NCBI RefSeq assembly: GCF_963678635.1
Contig: NC_087066.1
Coordinates: 59,228,312 to 59,292,311, forward strand
Direction of reading: 5' to 3'
DNA: 64,000 bases
DNA from: Symsagittifera roscoffensis
Taxonomy: Eukaryota; Xenacoelomorpha; Acoela; Convolutidae
Shown in pieces: positions 55,210 through 64,000 of this stretch. The notes beneath the pieces were generated by a model. That model made no database searches. It had not been told where the DNA came from and saw only the letters and a program-made list of their open reading frames with translations. The first letter of the stretch is position 1, and every line of letters begins with the position of its first letter. Both the position numbers and the translations under genes were made by a program.

Positions 55210-55521
55210 CTAGTGGACTTCTTTGTGGAGTTCGTTTCTTTGGAATGAAAACTCTTGTTTTTTTTGTTTTGCCGTCTTCCATTTTCTGATCATACAAGGT
55301 TTGCTGCCTGATCGTGTTTTTTACTCTGTTTCTTAAGGCTTGTTTCGGTGTTTTCTTCCGAGTTGCTACATCGATCATTTCGAGTGCTGCTTGAACAAGT
55401 AACTCCTTTTCAATGCGTTTTGCTGTTGGTACTACAAATTTTTGAGCCCAATACCTAATACTACGCTGTCTGTACTGTCCTCAGAATTGTGGCATGGTCG
55501 CTTCATTATGATAAAACGCAT
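55210..55521 (-). pseudogene. small basic Polinton structural-type protein
   Basis: The frame starts MNAFYHNEATMPQF and has one in-frame TGA soon after. It then reads VVPTAKRIEKELLVQAALEM, DVATRKKTPKQALRNRVKN and a Lys/Arg-rich end before TAG at 55210. A Gly/basic start followed by a P.AK...LL..A helix and a basic tail resembles the small virion-type protein beside the capsid genes in animal Polinton-like elements. The first 58 bases of this gene are repeated at 56311-56367. It lies immediately downstream of the next entry on the same strand. Confidence 0.4.
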
Positions 55522-55539
55522 TCATAAACTTAATCAAAA

Positions 55540-56005
55540 AAGTTTTGATATCTCAAAGTGAAAACAACCTTTCCTTCTCCTCCTGCAAATGGTACGAATC
55601 TACCGGCTTCCGTTCGAAGACTTACGGCAATGTTCTTTATGTTATTTAAGAGGAATTTTTATAATTCAGTTGGCTAAAAACTTTTCAAGGATTTGATTGG
55701 ATGCCGCAAGCCTAACCGTTTTTCACTCTTCGATTAGTATCAATGACTCATAATAATGGTTCTCTGGTGTCGCCCACAATCTGATGATGAGTGAAGTCCA
55801 AGAAGATGAACATCCTTTGGGTTCCAACAGAGATATCAACAGGGTGGTCGGAGACCAGACTTCGTGATATGAGAATATTATGTATAGCACTGGATTCTTC
55901 ATAATTAATATGGTAGCCAATTCTATCTCGTAAACCTTTGAAATCTAAAATACTAGTAATCTTTGGACTCGCAAATGAACTACCATATACTAATAATGCA
56001 TCCAT
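55540..56005 (-). pseudogene. Polinton-associated capsid-type protein, C-terminal part
   Basis: The minus-strand frame 56005-55748 (SILDFKGLRDRIGYHINYEE, QRMFIFLDFTHHQIVGDTRE, PLL) continues after a break with VSLRTEAGRFVPFAGGEGK and VVFTLRYQ (about 55640-55560). The pattern of an aromatic strand, then IVGDT..PLL, then a final G..VPF..G.V..TL.(F/Y)R resembles the C-terminus of a conserved uncharacterised protein encoded next to PolB in many animal Polinton-like elements. It is probably a minor capsid component. Only this C-terminal portion is recognisable. Confidence 0.42.
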
Positions 56006-56310
56006 AATGAAAATCGTTTGGTAATCGGGTCGAACCTGTAACTGAAATTTTCAAAATCAACCTTAAAGATCTTCCGATTGATTTCGTTGAATAGTTTCTC
56101 GATTTCAACATATTAACTTTTTTTGTGATTTCACCTGTCTTTCGTTCATATTATATACGTATTTTATGTTTTTTCACGTTAAGGCTTGCTTTAACTTGCC
56201 TTTTTTGAAGCACAATCTTTTTGTTTTGTTAAAATTCTTGGGAAACGTTTTTTCTGTCAATGCAACTCTCCATTTACCTTGTTTTATCGATATCTTTGCC
56301 TAACAAATTT

Positions 56311-56367
56311 TACTGTCTGTACTGTCCTCCGAATGGTGGCATGGTCGCTTCATTATGATAGTACGTC
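56311..56367. repeat. 57-bp copy of the small-protein gene start
   Basis: CTGTCTGTACTGTCCTC(C/A)GAAT(G/T)GTGGCATGGTCGCTTCATTATGATA matches 55463-55520. It shows an internal duplication or rearrangement of the element. Confidence 0.85.
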
Positions 56368-57099
56368 TTTATAATTTTCTGTAATTAAAAAAATTCATTG
56401 AAAAAAAGTTCCTTGAGGCAAATCTTATGGGACTTATGGAGTCCATGATTTTCATTATAGGCATTATGTTTTTTATATTGGATGAAGTTTTCAAGCAAAA
56501 CATGCGCTGCATGTGGTTTTTATCTGATGTACATATGCTTCCAAATAGGACAAAATCTACTGCTGCCATTTCTATGCTGTCAAAAACTTTGAATAAAATT
56601 GAAGGATATGTCTGATTAGGTAAAACCCATGTTTGCTCAATATATTATCTCGTTTCTTTTCAAGACTTGTTTTTGGATCGATTAAAAAGACTGATTTTTG
56701 AGATTTTCGATACCGACAGGCACATTACCGTTGACCATGTTTAGTAAGCATTCACAAACAACTGATAAAAATTGGACTATTTGATGTTTTTTGAATTAGC
56801 ATAGCCCCGTAGCTGATTTCGTTTCAACTGTACCATGAGCTGCAAATTATATATATATATTCGCGTTTATTCGTGTCTCCTCTGCCTTATTTAATGGTAA
56901 ATAGATATTGAAGTTTTAGGTGGTATCATGATTGAACAATTTCTGAGGTAGTTTGACGTTTTGGGACCTAAACCTAATACTAGATGTCCAAAACTGTCTT
57001 TTTTAGCCAGTTCAAACAAGTTTTGTAAAAATTTAGGTACCTTAACTTGCATTCCGTGATAATCAAGTTTCTAAGAATCCTAAGGTGATTTGAATAAAA
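56368..57099. other. Polinton interior, unrecognised
   Basis: A 66-codon minus-strand frame at 56369-56569 (SSNIKNIMPIMKIMDSI) probably belongs to the N-terminal part of the capsid-type gene. The rest is degraded. Confidence 0.3.
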
Positions 57100-57440
57100 T
57101 GATCATCGGCTTTTGTTGGAAAAAATTATGTTTTTACATAAATAGTATCTAAGCCCTTGTGTCTTCCTATCGTCGCTAGTTTAACGAATTCTTCATCCTT
57201 TTATATTTCTTTGCATAAGTCATCAATCATTAGCAGAACGTTTTCAATCTTTCTCAAACGACCAAATCAATCGAAAATTGCAATTTCTATTTTGTTTCGG
57301 AGAGCGGTTAACTTTTACCGAATTACAGGTTGAATATCTTTGTGAAAATGTAATACTCAGTCAAATTTGGTATGAAAAATTCTTCGTGTCATTAACTTGA
57401 AAACCAAATATGTTTTTCCAGATTCCGAAGGTCGAATGAC
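57100..57440 (-). pseudogene. packaging ATPase (FtsK-HerA / A32 type) fragment
   Basis: The minus strand reads PSESGKTYLVFKLM (about 57431-57390), a Walker A P-loop in the G-P-S/T-x-S-G-K-T form of viral genome-packaging ATPases. About 60 codons on comes ENVLLMIDDLCKEI (about 57245-57200), the Walker B with its two Asp, then EEFVKLATIGRHKGLDTIYV (about 57195-57140), matching the LFT.GRH..L..IY sensor region of Polinton/A32 ATPases. Spacing is right but stops interrupt the frame. The enzyme would pump element DNA into capsids. With PolB and a capsid-type gene, it supports a virus-like Polinton. Confidence 0.72.
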
Positions 57441-58989
57441 TGTCATAAGCAGCTTTGACGATGTATCAATAGTTTAATTCATAATTCCGGAATTGGTAGC
57501 AAGTACGCAATTAAACCAGACAAAATTGCAAACCAAACTGATGTTTTTTCACAATTCAGTTGCAACCAAGAAAACTTATAGATACAAAAACTTAGTAATA
57601 TTCATATAAAAGCCATTTGAGACGTAAAAATCACTTCTGATCTGGGGACAAAAAGCTCATTACAAAATTTCCAAGATTTTCATTCGTTGCTACTTTGATC
57701 ATTAAAAAAATCTGTAAATTTTGTCGCACCAGGGTCATCAATTGCTTTTTAGGCTTTTTCAGATTTTCTATTTGGCTTCTTTCTCACTTGCTCTTTTTTT
57801 CTCTCTATCTATCTTCGAATCTTTTTCTATATCAACTATTGCTTGACAAAAAAATACGCTGATGTCATAAAAGATAATTGTTATTTTTCTAAACAATAAA
57901 GATCTTGTATCGAGTATAATTTGTGTAATCTTTATTTATTTCATTGATATTGGCATCGATTTCAACTACCTTATTGGCTGGAAGTTTTCTTTTACTAATT
58001 TTTGAACTTCTTCAGGAAGGTCACAGCTGCTGAGGTCCATTTGTGTTCTGGGGTGACGTTTGCGCACTAATACTAGCCTGGGAAGATAAACACGTTGCTT
58101 TCTGGCTAACACTTGGAATATAATTGTGAATATGAAAGTAGATGAATCAATCAATCACGAGAAATAAATCTTCTTAAAATAGACAGCTCTTCACCTGATA
58201 GTGTAATTTGTTTTTTTTTCCGCTGATCCACTCGACTTTGACAATCAATTTGTTCTATTTTCGTTGAGATTATTTCATGTCACTCTCTGGAGTCAATCAA
58301 GCACATAACACTAAATTTGGGATTAGGTACGTCTCCAAATTTTTTTCTTGTATCTCGTTGCTGTTCATATTTCAGCCAATCATAGAATTTCATGTTTGAT
58401 TATCGACAGAGTGGTTCCCGGAGTTTTACTGAAGTAAATGTTTAGTGCAAGCTGAATGGATTTTGAAAAGTAAATTTTCAAGTCTCAGGCAAACTAATTC
58501 ATCGCGATTCTCAACTTTTCGATCCAGCTACTCTTGAAGCAGTTCGTTTTATCTTTCACTTCGTCGTGAAATACGGCGTTAGGATTTTGCAAAAGAACAT
58601 TTTGAACAATCTGATTGAGGGTCAAACATAAACAATCACCGCTTTTCCAATGAATTCCGTGATTTGAAAAAACTGTAGGAAGAAACATTAGAGAACGACT
58701 GTTGTCAGAATTTATAATGGCTGATTTTCTATCTATAAAAGTATTTTTATGGCAAAATCCTTCCAATTTTAGCACAACTGATTGTTCATTCAACATTCTA
58801 AAAAATGATAGAGTTTTGATCTCGTTAGTTTGTTGAAAAAACTGAAATTTATACCACTCAAATGGCCAATTAATCTTCCAGGGCAACAGATAATAGTAGG
58901 CACTACCAGTGTTAAAACCTTCCTGAACAAAACCTGCGTTATCATGTAAGATATCATGCAGTCGTAGTATTTTCGAACTCTTGCTTGTA
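57441..58989. other. Polinton interior with two unrecognised minus-strand frames
   Basis: 57966-58154 (62 codons: QVLARKQRVYLPRLVLVRKR, CDLPEEVQKLVKE) and 58494-58886 (130 codons: INWPFEWYKFQFFQQTNEIK, HKNTFIDRKSAIINSDNSRS, TNCFKSSWIEKLRIAMN). Both have protein-like composition and share the strand of PolB and the ATPase, so they are probable element genes. No family is recognised. Confidence 0.35.
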
Positions 58990-59318
58990 TAAGAACTCGT
59001 TGTTGAACTCGCTCTTTTTTACAAAACCTGGGTATAAATGACCATAGATCAGTTATATCTGTTCAAATATCTTAAACTGAAGACTTGGAAAAAATCACCC
59101 AAATAGGCCGGCTAAATTTTTACTTGGAAATTATGCAGCGAAGCCATGTGAATACCACTCTTTAAACCCCTATGAAACATGAGTGGCCGAAAATTTAGGA
59201 GGTTTAACCACTTAGGGGTATAAACGTATGTAATGTAATGCCACACCGAACTCTGCGGGGGGGGGGGGGGGGGGGGGGGGTTTGAAGTGTAATTTTTCAG
59301 TCAATTGTTAATACTACT
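58990..59318 (-). repeat. right terminal inverted repeat of the Polinton-like element
   Basis: Inverse partner of 45579-45905, with a run of 24 G (59257-59280) standing where the left repeat has CCCCCTCCC. The outermost bases mirror the left end (ATACTACT against AGTAGTAT). Confidence 0.8.
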
Positions 59319-59452
59319 GGGAATATTTGAGCCGCGAGTGGTTCGAACTTTTAGGTGCGCGCTTTTAAGATTTGAAATTCGAACACCCGCCACCGCACAA
59401 GCGCATTTAAGCCCACTTCTTTGTTTCAGTATTGGGTGCAATTTAGTTTAAC

Positions 59453-59609
59453 GATTTCTGCCTGGTATGCTGTAAGGACTGTAGGGTTTGAGTTTGATAT
59501 GGTGCACATCACCTGGGGTAACGTCAGGAATGTGCAACATCTGCTGCTGCATGGTGATTGGAATAATCACTTCAGGAAATTTCCCATCAAGTTCTTGTAC
59601 TATCACCTC
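59453..59609 (-). CDS. FN3-gene exon E2
   Basis: The acceptor GTTTAAG|GAG is phase 0, matching E1. The donor AATC|GTTAAA is weak but gives phase 1, the phase needed by E3. It encodes EVIVQELDGKFPEVIIP and MQQQMLHIPDVTPGDVHHIK, then LKPYSPYSIPGRN, i.e. FN3 strands C to G with the characteristic V.PGD...I.L. It lies only 135 bp outside the Polinton's right end. The frame reaches TAA three bases past the donor. Confidence 0.68.
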
Positions 59610-59727
59610 CTTAAACGAACAAAATAGGTAAGAAGGAGCAACAAAAATGTCTTTTGTCTCATATCCCATTATTCACAGAGTCTGAGTTTATTTTTTCTAT
59701 ATATATTGTACATCCAAAATAATTAAG

Positions 59728-60097
59728 AAGGGCGGATCTAGGATTTGGGGGTGGGGGGGGGGGGGTTGCGAATTTTCAAAAAATTTTCCCGAAGGGGGGG
59801 CTTATTTTCAAAAAAATTTGATGACCTTTTGATTTTTTTAGATCTCCCAAAGCATTAAAAAGACACTGTTTTGGACAAATTTTCTGCGCCGAAGGCAAAA
59901 CTTCGAAAAAACAGGCCAAAAATTAGTACTTTTTGGCACCTAGAGCGCCTTTAGAAAATGTTTAGGGTCCGTCACCAAAAATGGATATCTCAAGATAGCA
60001 ATGATGGACACCTTTTGGGTCAGCAGGGTGGTTTGAATCCCTGAAAGAAAGGCGTCCGCCACATACCCCCCCCCCCCCCCCCCTAAATTCGCCCTTG
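59728..60097 (+). mobile_element. hAT-like MITE
   Basis: AAGGGCGGATCTAGG at the left and CCTAAATTCGCCCTTG at the right, with G-run and C-run (18 C, 60066-60083) near the ends. The interior matches 37825-38209. No clear 8-bp duplication remains. Confidence 0.72.
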
Positions 60098-60525
60098 ATG
60101 TCCCGCATGACTGAAAACGTAATCTTTTCGAAATTTTTCATCTCAGTTTTGAAAAAAGTAATTCGAATTTTTGCTTATGAAACCTTGGTTAGTTCGTGCT
60201 GTTGTTTTTTTTGTTTTACGTGAGATATCATTTATTGATTTCTAATATCAATTGAATAACTCTAATCGAAAAAAAATCAAATTCGAGTTATCTCTATTCC
60301 CCCTCCATCCTCCCTGAAACAGCACAAATTGTTATTTTCTTTCTTAGTTTTCCTTCAGTTGCAACAGAAACTAGCCGGATTGTCGGAGCAGTCTACAATC
60401 TTGGCAGCTACGGGCTAAAATCTTAGACAAAAGTCTTTGATAACGGCTAAACAGTAAAATAGCAAAAAGTTGAGCGGATTTTTCAGAAATAAAGACAAGC
60501 ATTATCAAGATTGCATCAAAATTAC
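60098..60525. other. intron between E1 and E2, no gene seen
   Basis: AT-rich sequence separating the MITE from exon E1. Confidence 0.4.
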
Positions 60526-60745
60526 TTGAGTGTATCCATCATAGAAAGAACACTCGACGTCTACTGAGAAATCCGGCCGATTGATCACTGCCTCCGACAC
60601 CATGGGAGGCGCGAGGGGTTTGGTGTAGGCCACGGTGGAGAAATTTCTCATCAGGGGGACTTGTCCCTTACTGTATGGTTGCACATTTATAGTGTACTTG
60701 TCGCCTGGCATCAGGTTCGTGAACACCATATCATCAAAAGTTGAC
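60526..60745 (-). CDS. FN3-gene exon E1 (most 5' exon in the window)
   Basis: Acceptor TTATTTTCAG|G (phase 2) and donor ACTCAA|GTAATT (phase 0) bound 220 bases. It encodes STFDDMVFTNLMPGDKYTIN (FN3 E-F strands), VQPYSKGQVPLMRNFSTVAY, the interdomain TKPLAPPMVSEAVINRPDFS, and the first strands of the next domain (VDVECSFYDGYTQ). It joins E2 in phase 0. The phase-2 5' edge shows that more exons lie to the right, outside the window. No signal peptide, transmembrane or catalytic domain is seen in any of the ten exons, so the protein class (receptor, adhesion molecule, secreted) is undecided. Confidence 0.75.
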
Positions 60746-61083
60746 CTGAAAATAAACAGCAAATAATTTTTTGGGTCGAAAAAGGGAAAGAATGCGCGGG
60801 TTGCACTTCCAGTATTCGCAATTGGATAATTTTTGGTTAAGAAAAGATTGAAAATCATAGTTTGGAATTTGTCAAACTTCAAGAGTGAAAACTCTACTCG
60901 CACGAAAATATATCAAAAGATTAACATGCCTCAACTCAGTTTTAAACGATTTTGTAGTGCGGTTTAACTTGGCAAGCATAAATATTTAGCTTCACGCTTT
61001 CAGCATCATACATAAAATCTGCACAGTGGGCATAAACCTCCAGAACTTAACAAAATGCAGCAGAAGGAGAAATATAATTCTAG

Positions 61084-61506
61084 ACAAGACTGCTCGCACC
61101 AGGGCAAAGCTCTGAATGTTCCGACTGTCCATTATTTAGTTAATTAGTCTCGAATAGTTTTTTTGGAAAGAAAATTTTAGCAAAACTATAAATTTTAGGC
61201 TGATAATATCAAAGAGTTAAAATTTGAGTCGTTTAAGGAAATAAAAAGAGAAATTAGCGTGCCTCATTTCAATTTGGAACGATTATGAGGGCGGACTATT
61301 TGCCACGCATAAGCAATCAACGTATTAAAACAAAATTCAAAGTATTATTCCAGCAGCCAAGCCGCACTTTAGTCTAGTTCAAGCACACTCGCATATAAAT
61401 TCAAGGTTTGCAGGATTGCTGCCCATACGCAGTCAATTTTGCTAAAACCGGTCAGAAAAAAACCCCCAAGCATATATATTCCTCACTTTCTTTGAAAGTC
61501 GGAACA
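61084..61506 (-). mobile_element. HINE-like element, subfamily II (copy 12)
   Basis: ACAAGACTGCTCGCACCAGGG to TTTGAAAGTCGGAACA, both ends kept. Confidence 0.82.
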
Positions 61507-61603
61507 AAAACAATTCAGAGAGATGATGTTTTCAAAAAAGCAGAAAATAATTTGTTAAAATCTTTGAATTTGCTTGCCGAAATTTGATTGAATGAAAAAC
61601 AGA

Positions 61604-62135
61604 ACAAGACTGCTCGTATCATGGCGAAGCCCTGAATGTTCCGACTGCCTATTAAGGTTTATGGAGCAGTAATAACAATTAAAAAAATTTAAAAAAAAAA
61701 CCAAAACGAAATGATTTTTTTTAAAATTTGAATTTTTTAAGGAAAATCATCCCCCCACACGCCATAAAAAGTACAAAAAGATAGGTTTTGCTACTTGTAA
61801 CAAATCAATTATGGCAAATAAGCTTCGTTAAACCAATTTGGAACGATTTCAAGAACGGATTAAATCTCGGCTTACTCATTAAAAGCGCGAAATTTATCGC
61901 GCGTTAATTGTCAAAAAATTGGCCAAAATGGCAACCTTTAAACACCCATAACTTTACAAAAATTATCACCGGTAAAATATCTTTTCAAATTTGAGCTCAA
62001 GACAACAATACCTTTCGAATGATATAAAAAAGATTTGTCAAAAATGGCTAGTTAAAATGTCGAAATTTGTCTGAAGAAAAAAAAACCCACCCCGAGCAGA
62101 AATATTCCGTTACTTTCGTATTGAAAGTCGGAACA
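61604..62135 (-). mobile_element. HINE-like element, subfamily I (copy 13)
   Basis: ACAAGACTGCTCGTATCATGG to GTATTGAAAGTCGGAACA, full length and close to the reference copy at 17729-18266. Confidence 0.87.
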
Positions 62136-62997
62136 ACAAGCATAAGTTTTCCGCTTTTACTTTGAAACAATCAGATGAAAGAGCGCAAAAATGGTGCAAC
62201 ATTGCGGCCAAACACCCAGATATTTATCAAAATATTCTCAGTTGAAACATGTCAATTCCTTTGATTTCTAACACTGATAATTATCACCAATTGCTAAATG
62301 AAATGTTGACGTTTCATTTTGTCTTTTTCTTTTTTTATTGCTAAATTTAAAATTATTTAAATTATTTTACGAAAATTTATTTTTTTTTGGAATTTTTTTT
62401 AATTGATTTTTTTTTGATGGTGCTCTGGCAAATTCTTAGGCCGGATAAAGAATGACCAAGCAGATTTGACTAAAAGATGAGTCATGAGAGTGAGAACAAT
62501 AAGAACATCTGTCAAAGCTAGAAATTGAACGAATTGAGATGTATCAGCTTAGATTAATTTATGCGCTCTTTGATCTTTTTGTTTCCAGGTGAAAGCGGAA
62601 AATTCAATTGTTGAATGTTGCGATGTTTTTTTTGTGAGTAAAAAAAAATTGGCAATCGAACTTATGCACTTACACCGCACTACAAAATCTTTCCAAATCG
62701 AATTCAGTAATGGTAATCGGTTGTAATAATTTAGTAATACGCGAAGTTTCAGACTTGATGTTCAATATTGTCAAAACGCTTATGAGCGAAGACAAGTTTT
62801 GTTTATTTGCACGAAAAAAATAAAATAATTACACACTAAATCACTATTACACCACTTAAAATTTTTTAAATTATTTTGTTGGTTTTACCCAATTTTGTTC
62901 GTATGGAAAAAAATCATAATTGGTTTAAAGGGTTTGAGATTTCAGAGCTTCGAGCTGATATGATCAATCTCTTTCAAAAATATTCGTTTAATTCAAA
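62136..62997. other. no gene seen
   Basis: AT-rich sequence. The stretch 62570-62790 (TTAATTTATGCGCTCTTTGATC, CAATCGAACTTATGCACTTACACCGCACTAC) resembles a highly decayed subfamily-II HINE interior. Confidence 0.35.
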
Positions 62998-63391
62998 CAA
63001 CACAGCTCGTATCTGGGAAAAACCCTGAATCTTCCGATGGCCAATTAATGATTCTCGATTAGTTTTTAGTAAATGAAATCTTGACAAAATACAAAATAAT
63101 ATCAAAATATTTAAATTTGAGTCGTTTGGAATTAATAAAACCAATTAGTCTGCCTCAATTCAATTTCGAACAATAACGAGTGCCAAGCACAACTAATTTG
63201 CGCATTGAAGCAAAATATTTAAGTATTATTGCAGCAGTCATAGCCGCACCTTACTCTAGTGCAACACACTCACTTGGCAATCCCAAGATTTCCGGATCGA
63301 TGCTTATACGAAGTCAACTTTTCTACAATCGGTCTGAAAAACAAACTACCCCTGGCATATATATTTATCGTTTTCATCGAAGGTCGGAACA
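62998..63391 (-). mobile_element. HINE-like element, subfamily II, diverged (copy 14)
   Basis: ACAACACAGCTCGTATCTGGG, AATCTTCCGATGGCC, ATTCTCGATTAGTTTTTAG, ending CATCGAAGGTCGGAACA. The 88-codon plus-strand frame at 63180-63443 is an accidental reading of it. Confidence 0.72.
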
Positions 63392-64000
63392 AAACTACAG
63401 CTCTACACTGTTGATATCAGAGAAAGAACGTGAACAAATATGAGTGCAAATTCAACTAACTTTAAATCTTTTAAGCGGAGACCGAGCAAGCGGAACTCAA
63501 TAGCCCTGGGTATTGGCAGTACCCATCAGCCTGTCTATTTTTTGGTTCACGTTTTAGAATTATGAAAAAAAAACATTTTTGTCGAAATATGACAACATTT
63601 TTCCCCCAGTCTCGCAAGATGCCAAAAACAGAATGATGGTAACGCTTTATGGCTAAAACGAGTTCTGATCCGGATTACAACGACGTACACAATATAACAC
63701 GCTGAAATAGAGTACCCAAAATCAGTATTGCTCAAAATTTATTTGGTGAAACATTAATTAGAACAAGGATAGCCGGTATTTGTGCAAGTAGCTTAGAATA
63801 TTCCGACCAAAGTAAATTTTTTTTTTTTTTTTCAATTAGTGGTTTAATTTTTTTCTGCGTAGTGTGATAAAAGAATCTGGAAGAGGAACAACAGTTTAGA
63901 ATTTTTCAAGAGAGGTTGTAGCAAAATGAAAAAAGCAGCAAAAAATTTTTTTTTAAATCCAAAAAAATTTTCAGTTTTTTTCGCAGTTTTTTTGTTACTT
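63392..64000. other. no gene seen
   Basis: AT-rich sequence with a poly-T run (63818-63832). The FN3 gene's upstream intron presumably continues here. Confidence 0.4.

Larger units (their letters stand above)
45579..59318. mobile_element. Polinton/Maverick-like element, decayed
   Basis: A 13,740-bp element beginning AGTAGTATG and ending ATACTACT. It is flanked by GGGACT (45573-45578) and GGGAAT (59319-59324), a 6-bp target duplication with one mismatch. It has long terminal inverted repeats and, all on the minus strand, family B DNA polymerase, packaging ATPase and capsid-type fragments. Polintons are self-synthesising DNA transposons and virus relatives with exactly these traits: AG start, 6-bp duplication, protein-primed PolB. 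Integrase and protease were not recognised. It lies in the intron between E2 and E3. Every gene is broken. Confidence 0.82.

Overview
This is AT-rich nuclear DNA from an invertebrate animal. Coding sequence is sparse and split by large introns, and most of the window is transposon remains. The species cannot be named from the sequence. The evidence for an animal is a multi-exon fibronectin type III (FN3) gene with ordinary GT/AG splice sites, a Polinton/Maverick-type element, a Ty3/gypsy element of the class common in cnidarians and tunicates, and non-LTR reverse transcriptase relics.

The only clear host gene is on the minus strand. Ten FN3-type exons lie between about 60.7 kb and 16.9 kb: E1 60526-60745, E2 59453-59609, E3 44726-44912, E4 41118-41373, E5 37591-37707, E6 35381-35686, E7 23625-23867, E8 20563-20739, E9 19287-19665 and E10 16913-17285. 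Intron phases agree at every junction from E1 to E8. E9 and E10 are paralogous, have the same 5' edge, and both end at the same in-frame stop, so they look like duplicated alternative last exons. The 5' end of the gene lies beyond the window.

Its introns hold the rest. A 13.7-kb Polinton-like element (45579-59318) sits between E2 and E3. It has degenerate terminal inverted repeats of about 330 bp and a near-perfect 6-bp target duplication. Inside are a decayed protein-primed family B DNA polymerase, a packaging-ATPase fragment and capsid-like fragments. A Ty3/gypsy element (25206-31462) lies between E6 and E7 and is itself inserted in another mobile element. Non-LTR reverse transcriptase fragments lie at 21-22.6 kb and 36.6-37.3 kb.

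The most distinctive repeat is a family of roughly 500-bp elements, with at least 15 copies in both orientations and two subfamilies. Each starts TGTTCCGACT, carries the inverse AGTCGGAACA about 34 nt before its 3' end, and finishes with a GC hairpin and CGAGCAGTCTTGT. This asymmetric-inverted-repeat plus 3' hairpin layout, with no target duplication and T|T insertion, matches non-autonomous Helentron-type Helitrons (HINEs). A second family (CAGGGGCGGATCTAGG ends, 8-bp target duplications) is hAT-like.

The left 9.2 kb differs: it is C-rich and T-poor on the plus strand and holds plus-strand pseudogenes. One is an envelope-type glycoprotein relic resembling chuvirus-like glycoproteins (as also captured by some retroelements). 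After it comes a twice-repeated 2-kb cassette of unrecognised ORFs with iteron-like GCAGTAAA motifs. Between 9.7 and 16.2 kb a 2-kb segment occurs twice. It carries promoter-like signals and, in copy 1 only, an open first-exon-like reading frame followed by a consensus splice donor.

All similarity calls come from motif recognition by eye. No database search was run.
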